A stretch of 64,000 bases of DNA from Pohlia nutans (Eukaryota; Streptophyta; Bryopsida; Bryales; Mniaceae). The translations under genes were made by a program, and so were the position numbers. The stretch's first letter is position 1. Every line of letters begins with the position of its first letter. This document shows, one piece after another, positions 49,334 through 62,391 of this stretch. Where the stretch lies: contig CM040092.1 in NCBI GenBank assembly GCA_022496805.1, forward strand, positions 15,270,113 to 15,334,112, in the 5' to 3' direction. The notes below the pieces were generated by a model. The model was not told the origin of the DNA. It saw only the letters and a program-made list of their open reading frames with translations, and made no database searches.

Positions 49334-49599
49334 GAAAATATCATAATTCTAGGTCCATCTCTCGGCTCTTTTCTTGAACACACACTACTAGAAAATCTGT
49401 GTCCAGATTAACATAATTTCAGCAGGAATTCGTTGATTCGGCGTGTTGATTTGGACGCGTCGACTTGGATAGTGTTCAGCAGAAGGGTGTTGATCAAATT
49501 CTGCTGCTCTGGACAGTCCACGGTATTCTGGAACCCCCCAACACCTGCCACGTCAAAAGATGTTGCTTATGTGTACTCTGACGTGGCATACCTTGGCAT

Positions 49600-50420
49600 G
49601 TATACAATATAACCATGCGGTTTTTATTTGTACTGCTGTGGTTGAGTTGTTTTATGTAACTGCTGCTGGAATGAAGTTTTATCCGTCCCATAAGTTACAA
49701 TTAGACAACAGTAATTTTGTGTAGTATATGCATTTACTGTCATGCCTAATATTAGCAACAGTTAGGATCTGCATGGATTGGTTGTATGCACGGCACAGTA
49801 TATTACTGTTTAGCTTGTAGTAAATTCCCTTCAAGGGTTATTTTTATTATTTACTGCCCGCCGAATGTACTGTGTTGTAGTATTGGGTGGCAAGTACATG
49901 AAGCCATCCCTTCAAATTCTCACATACTCCACTGTCTACTGTCTAGTATATATGCCGTTGCTCCTACATATCTCATAATGAGATTACAATTGCTGATGTA
50001 GGATTTATACTGGGAAAGCATGTATGATCTCCAATTTTTTTCCCACCGTCTACCATTGTCTGTATTATGTACTGATATTCCATTCCTACGGTATTATCTA
50101 CAGTATAGCTATTTCATGGGTAGCCTGTCCTATTAACGCATGCATAAGTACGTCCTACTGTTATCGTTACTTGTGGAATATATCGTGTGATTCTGCATGT
50201 ATTCGTATGTGCTTCGATTCTTCGTGCTTCATGCGGTTCACCGCAACATCTTTCTATAGTGCCGGAATGTAAAAATGTCCTTGACCTGCACAATGCAGTT
50301 TCTCACAGTTTTGCAATCATTTTACTGTCATGGAATATAGCTTCCCTACATGAAATACTACATCACTACTTCTTTGTTATGCTACTTTCCACACATATGT
50401 CTTTATGTCAGTCAATATAT
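49600..50420. repeat. Subterminal TACTGT/ACAGTA motif cluster
   Basis: At least ten copies of TACTG(T/C) or its complement occur in about 800 bp (near 49629, 49708, 49734, 49793, 49804, 49852, 49868, 49938, 50098, 50153, 50319), in both orientations. CACTA elements bind their TNPA-like protein at such 10-20 bp subterminal repeats. Fewer copies recur near the right window edge (63413, 63509, 63535, 63928, 63995). Confidence 0.6.
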
Positions 50421-53400
50421 CATTTGCATACATTCCAGCAGGTTCAGTGGTTTAGTTGTTTGCTCTGGAGTTGCAGGAAATCCTTAAGAGCATTTGGACA
50501 AAGGAATAGTATGCATTAAAATACCTTCTACTTTTGGGTTTAGGGTGCAGAGGTCCTCCTTTGTAGGAAAGTAATGCTCCATGTACATAGAAATCATGTT
50601 TCCCTGTCAATGAAGTGAACGACAGGAAAAACAAATGAGTGAACATTTAAGCATAGAAGCAGTCCTTGTCATCACCTTTACTCCTGTAAGATTATCATTT
50701 GCGCTTTTCTGAATACTTCTCCACGGCCTTATGAATTCTTCAACTCACTGAGAACGTGCCAGGGTCACAAGGCCGTGACATGGATTGACCATCATAAAAT
50801 CACGATATACACTACCAATACCGAAAGCTATTATACATCTTCAATTCAAAATTTCAGCAAATCATTTTTGTTAGTTATTATGCCATCGAAAATTGAGTCT
50901 TCTAGTACCTTGCTGTCCAGAAGGCAATTTCCTGTACTTGCTTTTCCACGCAACTTTTCCCCTGCACGAATTGTTCACATCCACCAGTATCACAATCCAG
51001 CACTGACATCACAATCTATTTCAAAATACCGAATATTACTTTGGGACCTCGCCAGCCAACATAACAAAACCTATATGTTTACTTATTTCACGCACTCGAT
51101 TATCGTTCCATGCATGAGTACGGTATTGATAAATAACTCTTTGATTACAGGTATTATCATCAAACTCTCGTCGCACTTGCATACATGATCACTACATGTA
51201 CGACAATGTCCACCTCTTACCTTCATTGATATATTCATTCATTACTTGTCCACAAAGAATTTTGAAGGAGCCCATGTGCATTACAAACATTTGGTATTTC
51301 AGTGGGCATACAGAAATAAAAATTGCTGGTACTACATCAGTGCGGGTTCCATTCTGTAATTATACATTACTCTTAACAAAACGAATATATCCCTACAAGA
51401 TCAATGAGTACCACTGACACATGGAAGACTCATCATTCACTATGGACCGCAATAATCCGATATACTGAGAAATAAGCCCGGTTTAAACGCACCCTTCAAT
51501 TATAGTCATCGATGATAGAGAACATATGCTCACAGAAGTCATTGACGCACCCAACTTGCATACATATCTCGAGGGCGATAAGTTCATCATCATTGGTACG
51601 TGCCTGTAAAGATTACGCACATCACACCTACTGTCAAAAGTTCGAGCCTCCCCTTCAATGCATCTCAAACAAATAAGACTCGAAATTCAGAAGGGATGCA
51701 CAGATGTACTACAATACTCTACATGGATACAAATTCCTTTGGTAACATAAGGTTACAGGTTCCGACCAGTTTTAATGTAGTCAATTCATTAATATGGGAA
51801 AATATTATACTTTTTACAAATCGTCATACTTTTATGGTATTGTACATAGAACTGCGTTTTCTCCCTGCAATTGAAGCATACTTCGATGAAACCTTCACTA
51901 CAGTGAGATATAGTGGACTGTGACTTCTCGGTTCTTACTCTTTAAAATCCCGTTCTATACTCAAAATCCCGAAATATCGTCCTCCATCATAGACGGGAGA
52001 GTAGGAGTTTCATTCTTCAGCAGCATCCTTCGTGCGGAATTGTGCTCGTCCAATGTCCGCTCTTTAATGGGCAGTGCTGACACCATTATTGCATGTCCGA
52101 CGGCTGCAGTTCCCTGCAACCTCACCCATCACTTGAGGATCTCTGTACATCATGGACTATCACATAGAACCCTGACCATATTCCCATGCAGAAATGGTAC
52201 GATAATGTGGGTACATTTTTTGTTATCACTTCCTATATTTAACATCCACTTGCAGAACTTGCTGGAAACATTAGTTTCGGAAGGTTTACAGCCCAGTGAA
52301 TTGGATAAGGTTTCCAGTGTAATAGAAAGTACAGGAGCATTTTAAATTATAACCATACGGGATGTTGCTGCAACTTTGCAATTATGTCAATATTGTGATT
52401 TTCATGGCCCTGAGTCCCTGACGTCACTCTTAAGTATGTCACCATTTCATTAGGCCTCAATCCTATATCAAAAAGTTAGCACATACAAAATCGAATGGCT
52501 TCAGAATGGAACCTGTACCTCATCGCTACATACCATGTGCGTGGCTGAATATTTCAAAAGCACTCGTACAGCATTGTGATTTCTGCAGTCTTTTCACTGG
52601 AAAACAAGGTACCACCACTGTAAGTCTTCAAATGGACACCATGATCAACTCGATGTCATCACAGATACTACATCCCAAGATTACAGAGATTTTCTATAAT
52701 GGTTTAAATAATTTCCTGCAGAATTTGTCACGCCAGCACGAACTCAGTCCTCTCAACACCAAGCATGCAATTCAAGTTCCCGATAATTCTCTGCAGAAAC
52801 AGCACATTCGAAATTATAAGTCACGCTTCCTCCATTACCTCACTACGAACCTATCCGCCATATGCAGGCGTACAGGCCGTCATAAACACATCTATAACAT
52901 CAGAGTACTCCTGCTTGCACCAGCAGAAATGCAAAATCAGATGTTCACAATGCACTGTAAGATAAACCGAGCTCAGTCCATTCCGGTTTACAATAACGGT
53001 TGCACAAGGAGTGATATCACCTGATATTTGCGCTCCCAATAGCATTATACATGAGAGAAGAAAAATTCCTTGCATTCACACCTCAATATTAACATACCTG
53101 TACTTATATCCACATGTCCACACACGCATTACAGTTTGCATAATTGTACACAACCACACATTCTTACACCTTCTGTGATTGTCATAGTGGAAGTTACTAA
53201 TAATTGGCCTTGTTCATAGTTTCACCTGCAAACCACCACCTCTTCACACATTGTCCACTACCTAATATACTACGTGTGCAACTGCCTGATATTCACGGCG
53301 GTTAGGCTACCGTTCCGGACTTCCACGTTTATCCACTTCTACTCGTACTATGCATCTATACATCGTCAATACAAAACAAAACAACGTACCTTATAAAACT

Positions 53401-54261
53401 CCACATGCAACCATATTCGCAGTGACTTGCAATTCAAAATTTGATTTCGGTGATTACCGTATGCCAGTTTCAAAAATAACCTATACATATCCATGTTGTA
53501 TATCCATGGTCTTCGCAGTTCTCCATATCAAGGTAGTCGTACTCGCGCAATAAAAAAAGATATTTTTTTAATTCTTTTTTAATTTATCATTTATATTTCC
53601 TCAATAGTTTTCATTTTGAATATCTGGTGCCATACAAAACATACTTCTACACAAATCACACATCCACATTGTTCAAATCTTGGGCACGACATAACCTACG
53701 ATACTAACTTCTAATTCAATAAAAAAAAATTCCTACTTCCTCACACTGTTTTGGAAGCGTCTATTATGCTGAAGTCCATATTTCAACACAAAACTATACA
53801 TACCCCCGTAATCCCGGTAGTACGTACTAGCATTCCCCTTATCATACCACCGACAATTCCGAATATACCAAATATGTTGCCAATATCACTGTTCCTGTAT
53901 ACCACGATCCAATCTCATTCTCCCATTTTGTAGCCCTCATCCATCTCCATAACATGTACTGAATCACACCCTTGCCCTCCATTCCTGGAACCTCTCCCAC
54001 CGGGCCCTTACACGCACACATGTGTCTACCATTCCTGGAATAAAACAAGAGTTCATGTCACTTATATATGTGCTCACAACATATTATTTCAATTTTAATA
54101 ACCCACATACTTCTGCGTGCATCCCATGTTTTAGTTCCGTATGCTACGAGTTTTTTTTCTACAGGTTTTCGTAAGATTATTTCCAATACATATTATAGCA
54201 CACACAATGGCCACATTCCAATGTCAAATGTTAGAGTTATAGAGAGAAGTTGCCTTCACTG
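50421..54261. other. Long G-poor interior of the CACTA element
   Basis: The plus strand is A/C/T-rich and G-poor, most clearly at 50770-53950. Plus frames of 107-172 codons (50775-51188, 51600-51923, 51920-52345, 52506-53024) result from scarcity of TGA and TAG and have no domains. It is probably a 3' non-coding region of the minus-strand gene. Confidence 0.5.
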
Positions 54262-57200
54262 TCAATGACTGTGCTGCCTGTCAGCCCTCTGCACCTTCCT
54301 TGTTTCGGCCTTCAACCGATCAATTTCTGCCTGTAGCTCCATAATTAACTCTTGGCTTGACTTCTGTTTCTGTCCCTGACTCCTGCTCTGCCTTCGGTTG
54401 GACGCACTCCCGCCTGTTGCCAATTCTGTCTCTTCTTCATCACAGGGACTGTCGTCCTGCGAGTTCTCCTTCTTGAACCATAACAAATTCCACATTTCAG
54501 TTATACATATGTACGGTATGCTTACAAGAGTACCCACACTTTCTTAACTGCCATATCGGTTCAACTACCCCTGCATCTACTGTGTAGCTTTGTCCTTGTA
54601 ATTAAGAATTGAAACATGAAACTCTTGTATCCGATCCCCCTTACGTGCAATCTGACTCTGTGTCTACCGACAAGAAGCGGACACTCTTCTACGTGATAGA
54701 GTTTATGTCTTTTATCATTCACTTCGTATACTTAAGGAAGATATGTAGTACCTTGACCGTTTCGACATTATGGTCGTTCCTTAGTACTCCCCCCTCTCCG
54801 TCACTCATACTATGCTCAGAAGTTGGACTGTGTGAGGGTGACCCCATTGAGTTTCCTTTTGAAGATAACTCTCGGGATTCGTTTTCCAATTTCACTACAC
54901 CCCTTTTTCTTTTCTGACCTCCAAAACCCTTGTCGCGATTCAACTCCTGCTCCATTTCATCGGGATCTGGAGACCTGTTAAATGTCTCTCTTAATTTCTC
55001 CCTTACACCATGAACCCCTCGTGATCCAGTTCTCCCTTTGGTTTTGCGGCTCGCGTTTGCTTGTCTTCCTTGCTCAGACTTCATCTCCCATTGCTTGCTA
55101 GCTGCTAATTTCAGAAGCCGCCCCCATACTTCATGGTCGATGTACAGTGGCTGCTTTCCTCCGTTGTTGATCAAATTTATCAGTTCTGACCGCTTATTTG
55201 AAACTGCCCTACCCATCATTGTCTTCAAAAAATCCTCGTTCAGCGTGCCAGAGTACTCAAAGTTTTCATTCAATCTCTCTTTCAATGTGGCCACAGCTTC
55301 ATAAGTTTGCCTTGAAATGTGACAGCACGACACGTCCAAGGCTGCAGCCAACTTGCGGACCTCTGCAATCCATGTGCTTCTTCTTGCGCCATAAGGTTTC
55401 CCCTCTGCATCCAGTGTCAAGTAGAATGGTTTCTTGCCGTCGCGCTTTCTTTGAGCAATTTCTTCTTCTCGAACCGCTTGTTTGTAACGCCTGGTTCTCC
55501 TATCCACAGCTCGTTCTGACAGCAATTCTTTCTTGCCCTTCCCTTTCGGCTGTGTACTTGCTTCAGCCATAGAATCTCCGTACGCGATTTGTGTCACTTC
55601 TGCGCGAGGCGAATCATAGTGATTGACCATGGGGCTCCTCCTTTGCATTAGTCGAGTCCTCTCTGGTGAGCGCGACCTATGGTACTCAGGGCTGCTGCGA
55701 TGATATTCACGTGAATGTCGTCTACGATGACTTCCAGGCATATCTGGACTCTCTCTATACGGCTCTGAACTTGTAAGATTCACATACTTTCATCGTCAAC
55801 ATGGAAAGACTGTATATTTCATAATCACCACGTGTTAGTAATTCACAATTACGAGCATTTATCCACACATTTGTACATTACATGTGCTAGACGTATACAG
55901 TGTCGCAATCGTGCACTCCCATGTTCGAGATTGCATCCGATATTCATCTAATTATCAGTAATATTATCAACAACGAATTACAATTGCGGCAATTCCCATC
56001 AATATAGTATACAATATCGCATTTTTCTGTCGTCTGAGAGTGAGAAATTACCATACATTACACTACCGGAATTTGATGTATATAACACTGCTCTTTCTAT
56101 GGTAAGTACGATACATGGATATATATACAAGCAGGTGCGTAAACATTATATTTGTTTTCAGTTAGAGAAATACATACCCCGATGATGTCTCTTTCCGCGG
56201 TCATCTTCAAACTTCCTTGACCCGGTGAGCCAGCCTCTCTCTTTGTCGTATGTGGGAGTTCTTGAACGACTTCGCCTTGGGCTTCGGAAATCACGCTTTC
56301 CATAATAGTCGTATTCTCTTCGGGGCGGGCTATAAGACTGATAATCATAGGAACGACGACGTTCCCCTCTATGCCCATGTCTTGACCTAGTGCTGTCGTC
56401 AATTGCCTTTCTTTCTGAATGCTGTATGCCATTCTCGAATTATCAGTATTTGTGAATTTAAAAAAATTAAAACGTTATACTAACTGACTACGATAATTAC
56501 ATGATATTTCGAAAGAGTAAGCTTACATTGTTGTTGTGGTATGAGGTCGGTGAATTCGTCCACGTATATCTCCGCCCTTCACTATGTCCATGAACTGGAC
56601 CTGAACGCCCCGAGTCCATGTCAGTTTGCACTCGCATTTCCGCCCTCTCCACGCTAATCCGTCTGAGCGAATGCTCGGTGGTTCTACGAGCTTCTTCAGG
56701 GTGACATTCAATTGTTTCTAGACCATGCGATTGGAAATCGCTTACTGTGGGTGCGTCGCTGGCTACTTCAGTGGGCGGTATTTTCTGAATGTCTCCTCCC
56801 TCGTTGGTCTCTGTGGAATACAATCAGGTGTAATTCATCAGTCCACCCCTTTTGATCCATTCAATTTTAAATATACAGTACAAATTTCTATACTCCAAAT
56901 GAGAGAGACATCCTACAATTCCCTTCAAATAGCGTATCCATTAACTCTAAGTGCGTATTGCAATCTTTATCTTCATACCATTCGCTGTATTATTTCAATT
57001 TCTCCACCACTTTATAGTATGAAGTGTCACCAACTACCAGTAGTCCTTCATGTGTTATCATAGTAAAAAAATACATAATGAATAATGCCTTTTTGTAGGA
57101 AGAGACTGAGAACACGCCCTGCCCCACTACCTACACGACCTGTGCATCTGTATAGAACGCGGTTCTAATTTTGTACAAATGAGTCCTGAATTATATTGCC

Positions 57201-60200
57201 GGAATCACACTCAGTAATTAACATGGATGATTTCCTCATTCTTTAACATGCTGATTCACTTCACTATATGCACTACTCCGTACTGTTAATTTAAGGTTAA
57301 GTTGCATCCCACAAACAGTGCAGCAATGATTTCCATATACATAATGCATAGCATTACAACTACGACTCTATTCAATATATCAATTCAATATATCAATTCA
57401 ATATAAGTTATGGAATCATCAACGCTTTTCATGCTTTTCATGTAACTTGTGAATGACAAATACATTGAACTCTAGAATAACATCTGAAATGCATAAAATC
57501 TTGATACCTGATGGTAATTGGACTTGCTGTCTGGTAGGAGCTGGACATGGCACTTCCTCTGCTGCGGGTGGGCTCATGTTCTGGCTGGGTTCACCCTGTG
57601 GAGGTGTGGACACGGTCGTTGGGCAAGTTTTCCGTCGTGCTGGATTCAATATGGTCCAAAGGATTCGTCCACAAGCCCTTGCGTCCTCTTCGTTTTTCCT
57701 AATATGTTCTTCTACACTGCGGATTGGATTTTCGGCGAGACCTCGGACTACTGCTACGGTTGATGCAAGCATAGCTTGGGTCTTTTTCATGCCTTTCCCA
57801 GCCGAAACAGCATTTCCTTTAACGTTTTTACGTTTCCTCAAACTTGTAGTAGGCAGGGGTGAGGCAATTTGATGTTCTACTATTTCATCTGCATTATTTG
57901 CCATAGGGGTTGTTCTGGTTGCCCTCGTCGTTGTACGTACTGTTTTTTTCCTGGCTGACCACGGCTTAGGTCTGTCTCCATCTTGTAGAGTGTTCACCAT
58001 TATCGATGGGGCAGCCTGTTACACGTCACAATGAATCCAAATTCATGCATTAGACCTTCTGTAATGAAAATTGAAGTAATGATAAACATTCCTCAATGTC
58101 CGTCGTGTCTTCCCACAACATCTTTCTTCCACAAACATAATTCCGTCAATGCACTACATGTTGCCTATCATGCGATTTCTGTGTAAATAATAGCATACTT
58201 TCTTGGTTTCACTTACCGGCGGCACGTCAACAAATCTTTTGTGCTTCTTGCAGTACGCAACGTGACGGAGCGGTCCCTGACTCACATCAAAACACAAATC
58301 ACCCTTCAATATAGCTGAAATTCACAGTATCTAACAACAATGCCTGTGAACCAAAAATCAAATTATGGAAAAATTTACAATTTTAATAACTTCTAAACAG
58401 AGGTGCTGCCAAAGCACCTCTCTATAACATCAACGGCAAACTGCCTACACTTGCAAAGAACGTAAAGTTTCATGTATTGTTATCTACCGTAGATGTGCTA
58501 CGCGCAACGATTGTATTTCTTACAATCCAACAATTTAAAGATTAGTGAGCACTATCAATATGCCCACATATTATGAACACACTGAAGTTTCTACCAGCTC
58601 CTTCTGTAGCTGAAAATAAATATCCTAAGTTAATAAATTGTACTGGTACTCTGCATTGACGTAATGAACATGAAATAAACCACATGACATGAATTATGAA
58701 GATACCTTCAGAGGGGTGGGCTCAGATGGTTCCCTTGTCCTGTTGGTGTTCCCAGTACTTAATATTGGCCTGAAATGCATCAAACATATAGAATTCAATA
58801 CACTTCAATCACCTTCAGCGTTGCTCATTTATACTACGACCGTAACACATGTACGCTCGAAAATGTTTTCATTACAATGAATTCATGCACTATTCAACCC
58901 TTGTCCACTTTATGAATTTTTCTAATACAAATAACACTGCATGTGAACATTCTTCATTTCAGTCACCTGAATTTCTCTTGGTTTCCAGTCTCTTCCTCTC
59001 CGTGCGACTTAGTATTTGATTCTGGTAATATGTGCTGCTTCTCCTTTGATTCCTGTGCATTTATAGGTCCATGCAGTACCTGCAAAACTTACATAGAACT
59101 CAACTCGATGGTAGTATAAGAAGTCTGATAATGACAGTGATTTTCAGTGTTCAAGGTTATATTTCGTACCAAATACCAAACATATTTTCATCCATACGAG
59201 CTCAAACAACATATATAATGTCATATGTATAAAGAACATGGTGCTACTTTACTGTGTAATTATTGTATTATTACCTGAGGAATCTTAAATCCGCGGTCAG
59301 TGTTGACGCAAAAAGTTACAACTCGCCTTCCTTTCGCACTCCCAATGCATAATATTTCAGAATTTAAGAAATTGCCACCCTGGGGCCCGTACAGTTCTGA
59401 TTAATGTTCTTATTGGCAAATATCCAATTCCCAATATCATTAATTTTCTGTTATTGCGAAAACTAATGTCTCATACGTTGATGTACTGAATATAAAAATG
59501 GAAGTACGACTATCGAAAATGTCATAACGCTAAGATACTATAAACAATTGAAAAGACAGTATTATTCACCTCTGCTGGTTTTCCCTCAACGTCTGTTGCT
59601 GCTCTTTTAATGTCGCCACCAATTTCCAAGTGTTGGCTGTACAACGGAAACTATTACATGAGGGCACGGTTTTTTCAACAACAAGTTTACCAAACAGCAC
59701 ATTACCTTCACTATATTGCCTGATGAGTATACTATGCATAAATTAGCATGAAAACACGAGTAACACTACTATAGCACAATGTTGTATCATACCTTGGGAC
59801 TGAGTGCAATTTGTCCACGTGGACGTCGTCAATTGACGAAGGAGCTTGTGCGTTCGTTTCACTGCAATTCAGGTTTTCCTCCCTTTGTGAAGAACCTGCT
59901 TGCAGTGCCTGTTCAACAGTGTCAGTTACAGGGAGAAGAAACCATTATCAAAAGGTATGTTTATAATCATATGTAACAAACCCTCCAAGATTAAAACCAT
60001 GCAAACATCACTTTTAGTTACATAGCGAAATATTAGCTTGTCTCTAGCTATTTTTGCAACTGTCTAGTATCACTGAACTCTACATTCCTCCAACTTCTGT
60101 ATAAAAATCGCCTCACGATGAGCAGAATTTAATACAGCTCCTACCCACAGCGTGGAAGTTACGTTTTTACAAAGTAAATTTCTCTATGAAGATGTGCTAC

Positions 60201-62391
60201 ATTGTAAACAATGACGGCAGTCAACAATGTAAACATTATTGTCTTCTAATACATCGTGTGAACTTCAGAACTTCGTGGACAATGGCTACATAAATTTTTA
60301 GTATTACAGTTGTGATTGTACACTTTCTGACCTCAACATTACTGCTTGTTCCATACCCAGTTCAAAGTAAAATATAAATTATGTACAAACCTACTACAAG
60401 TTTACATTCCAAACTTCACCATGCATATAGTACCTTCATGGGTGGATACTGTAAATGCAATAGCAATGTTTCTACAATCTTGCAGTCTCGGGTGGGTAAC
60501 TTACTGTGGCCTCTCTTGTCGGACTAGGATTGCTGATGACAACTCCCTCCTTCGCTTCCGTAACCTGCCTCTGCACAGAACAGCGGGTTCTAACATTACG
60601 CAAAGCAACATGGTATCTCAATTACCCCTAACATTACCCAGACCTCACCCTTGCCAGTCAAACTGTGGTTTGGAGTGTTCTGTTCTCACTACTTGACTAC
60701 ACCATTCTGTTCACAGAATCAAACAACAAAACCAGCTTAGAGCCATGTACAGCTCATGCTTCGCCACTGGATAACAGGGCTTGAGAGCCATTTTCAGGCC
60801 GAAATGATCTGGAAAAATGCATTCAACTTTTACTAAAGACCACTGAACTTCGATGAGGTGCACATATACTACGGTGCGAAGTCAGTAACTGTCGTACTCT
60901 GGAATCAAAAACTACTAGTTGTCCATATAGCAGCTATTCCAACTGACCGCCTCTCACTACTGACTACGGAGGACATCGTTTCATAAATTTAAGAGGGGAG
61001 CCTGTATCAAGATTGTTGCCACTGGTTTGGGTTTTCTACCCGGGTCCCCAGCTATCCTCACCTGCGTACTGTGAGGAGCGGTTTGCGCAATGGACGTCGG
61101 GTCGCGCCGATCTTCGCGTCTCCCTACACTTTCCTCCTCCCCTGTGCTCTCCTCCTCCGACGATGACAAATCAATTCTTGTAGCGGTTGCGCCCTCACAG
61201 TCGCTCCGGCAATAGTCGAAGTCTGTGCCTTCTTGACCGCTCGTACCCGAATTTAGTTTGTTTAAGCGTAAGGAGGCTGGTTTATGACTGGCATGGCATT
61301 CTCCATTGGCAATACCTGCTACAACATGGGGATCCTTCAACTCGCTCTCTATATTATACTTGCTACGGACATCATTTCCATGTGTCTGGAGTTTTTCCTC
61401 CTCTGAATCTGTTAGCACAGGCGAGGGAGATCTCACTTTTCCGGTCCTGTCATACAACTCCACATCGCACAAAGCCCTTTCGTTTAGTTTATCATACCTG
61501 CAGTGGACAAAATGCACAAAATTACACGACTAACACTAACAACAGTTTTACTATGCCGTAATTCATGCAAATTCACGATACAAGTAAGTTAGAATGTAAC
61601 GAGGAATACTGTGCATCATACCCGATGACTATCAAGCGCTCATAAGTTCCATTACTGCGACACCATATGCTGCTGACGCACTCAAATCCCATCATCTTTG
61701 CCACCGTTACACTACAGAATTACTGTGCGCAACTAACCCCTAAATCTCGTCCCTCATAATTCTCAGCTGACAGTGTTGGAGAATACACGCGCGGCGTCAC
61801 ACGATGGACACTATACAGCACACTCAATGGGCGAGTGTGTTTACCATGAAGCAAAAAAAACAAAAACCTAAAAAATGGAACCCCGTCAGTTCATTGGAAG
61901 GGTGTTTTTCATCCGTTGGTCCAAAATTAGGGTTTAGGCAGGTGCTACTCCCTACGCTGCCCATTCAATGTTTTAGCAGTCCTGCACTTACCCTTCTGAT
62001 TCTCAGCAACAGGTGCTACATCGCAGGTTAGAAATTCAGGTTTCTGAGGACAACAGTGGCGACCACCATCGCCAATAGCAGCAATATGCGCCTTACTATT
62101 CCGGGTGTGGCGATGTAATGCTTTAAAGGGAGCATCGGTTGCTGTGAAGACGGCGGCCTAAAACGACAATACGTACGCGCATAATTTATGTGCATGGACA
62201 GCAAATCCCACCCCAACTGCGAGGCGCTAATTAGCCTTCACCACACGATGGCACTGAGACAAAATCAAACGAGGATTTTCAATCAGGTAAACTCACACTG
62301 ACTGTTTGTGGTGCAATGTATCTTGGAGGTACTTCTGGTTCTTCTGAATTTGCTTCAAGCGTACCACCTCATAATCGTTTGGTATGGGCAT
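54262..62391 (-). CDS. 16-exon RS-domain / Ptta-En-Spm transposase-like protein
   Basis: Exons read by eye: 62391-62299, 62157-61992, 61766-61622, 61497-61062, 60570-60505, 59908-59793, 59636-59570, 59379-59275, 59079-58967, 58769-58706, 58276-58217, 58015-57508, 56810-56527, 56421-56178, 55764-54752, 54471-54262. Every junction is GT-AG and the phases agree throughout, giving about 1,229 residues. The one defect is TAA at 61722-61720 (codon 102); a start at the ATG 61695 would avoid it. Features: N-terminal MPIPNDYEVVRLKQIQKNQK; acidic SSEEESTGEEES near 245; many SP/TP sites; basic SARKKTVRTTTRATRTT near 490; SR-protein-like RS stretch (RSPRRSRSRTPTYDKER, HRSRSPERTRLMQRRSP, about 785-870); Ptta/En/Spm-like domain about 934-1081 (RRSTWIAEVRKLAAALDV ... 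WEMKSEQGRQANASRKTKGR then GSRG); C-terminal coiled coil LIMELQAEIDRLKAETRKVQ. TNPA-like proteins bind CACTA ends. An optional 15-nt exon (58609-58595) also fits. Confidence 0.6.
57371..57405 (+). repeat. 14-bp triplicated repeat in an intron
   Basis: TTCAATATATCAA repeats three times in a row between exons 12 and 13 of the minus-strand gene, the last unit partial. Confidence 0.85.

Noticed and set aside
52506..53024. 172-codon plus-strand ORF and its neighbours at 50.7-52.4 kb
   Set aside because: The G-poor plus strand lacks TGA and TAG, so long frames are expected; no recognisable protein motif, and the gene in this element is on minus.
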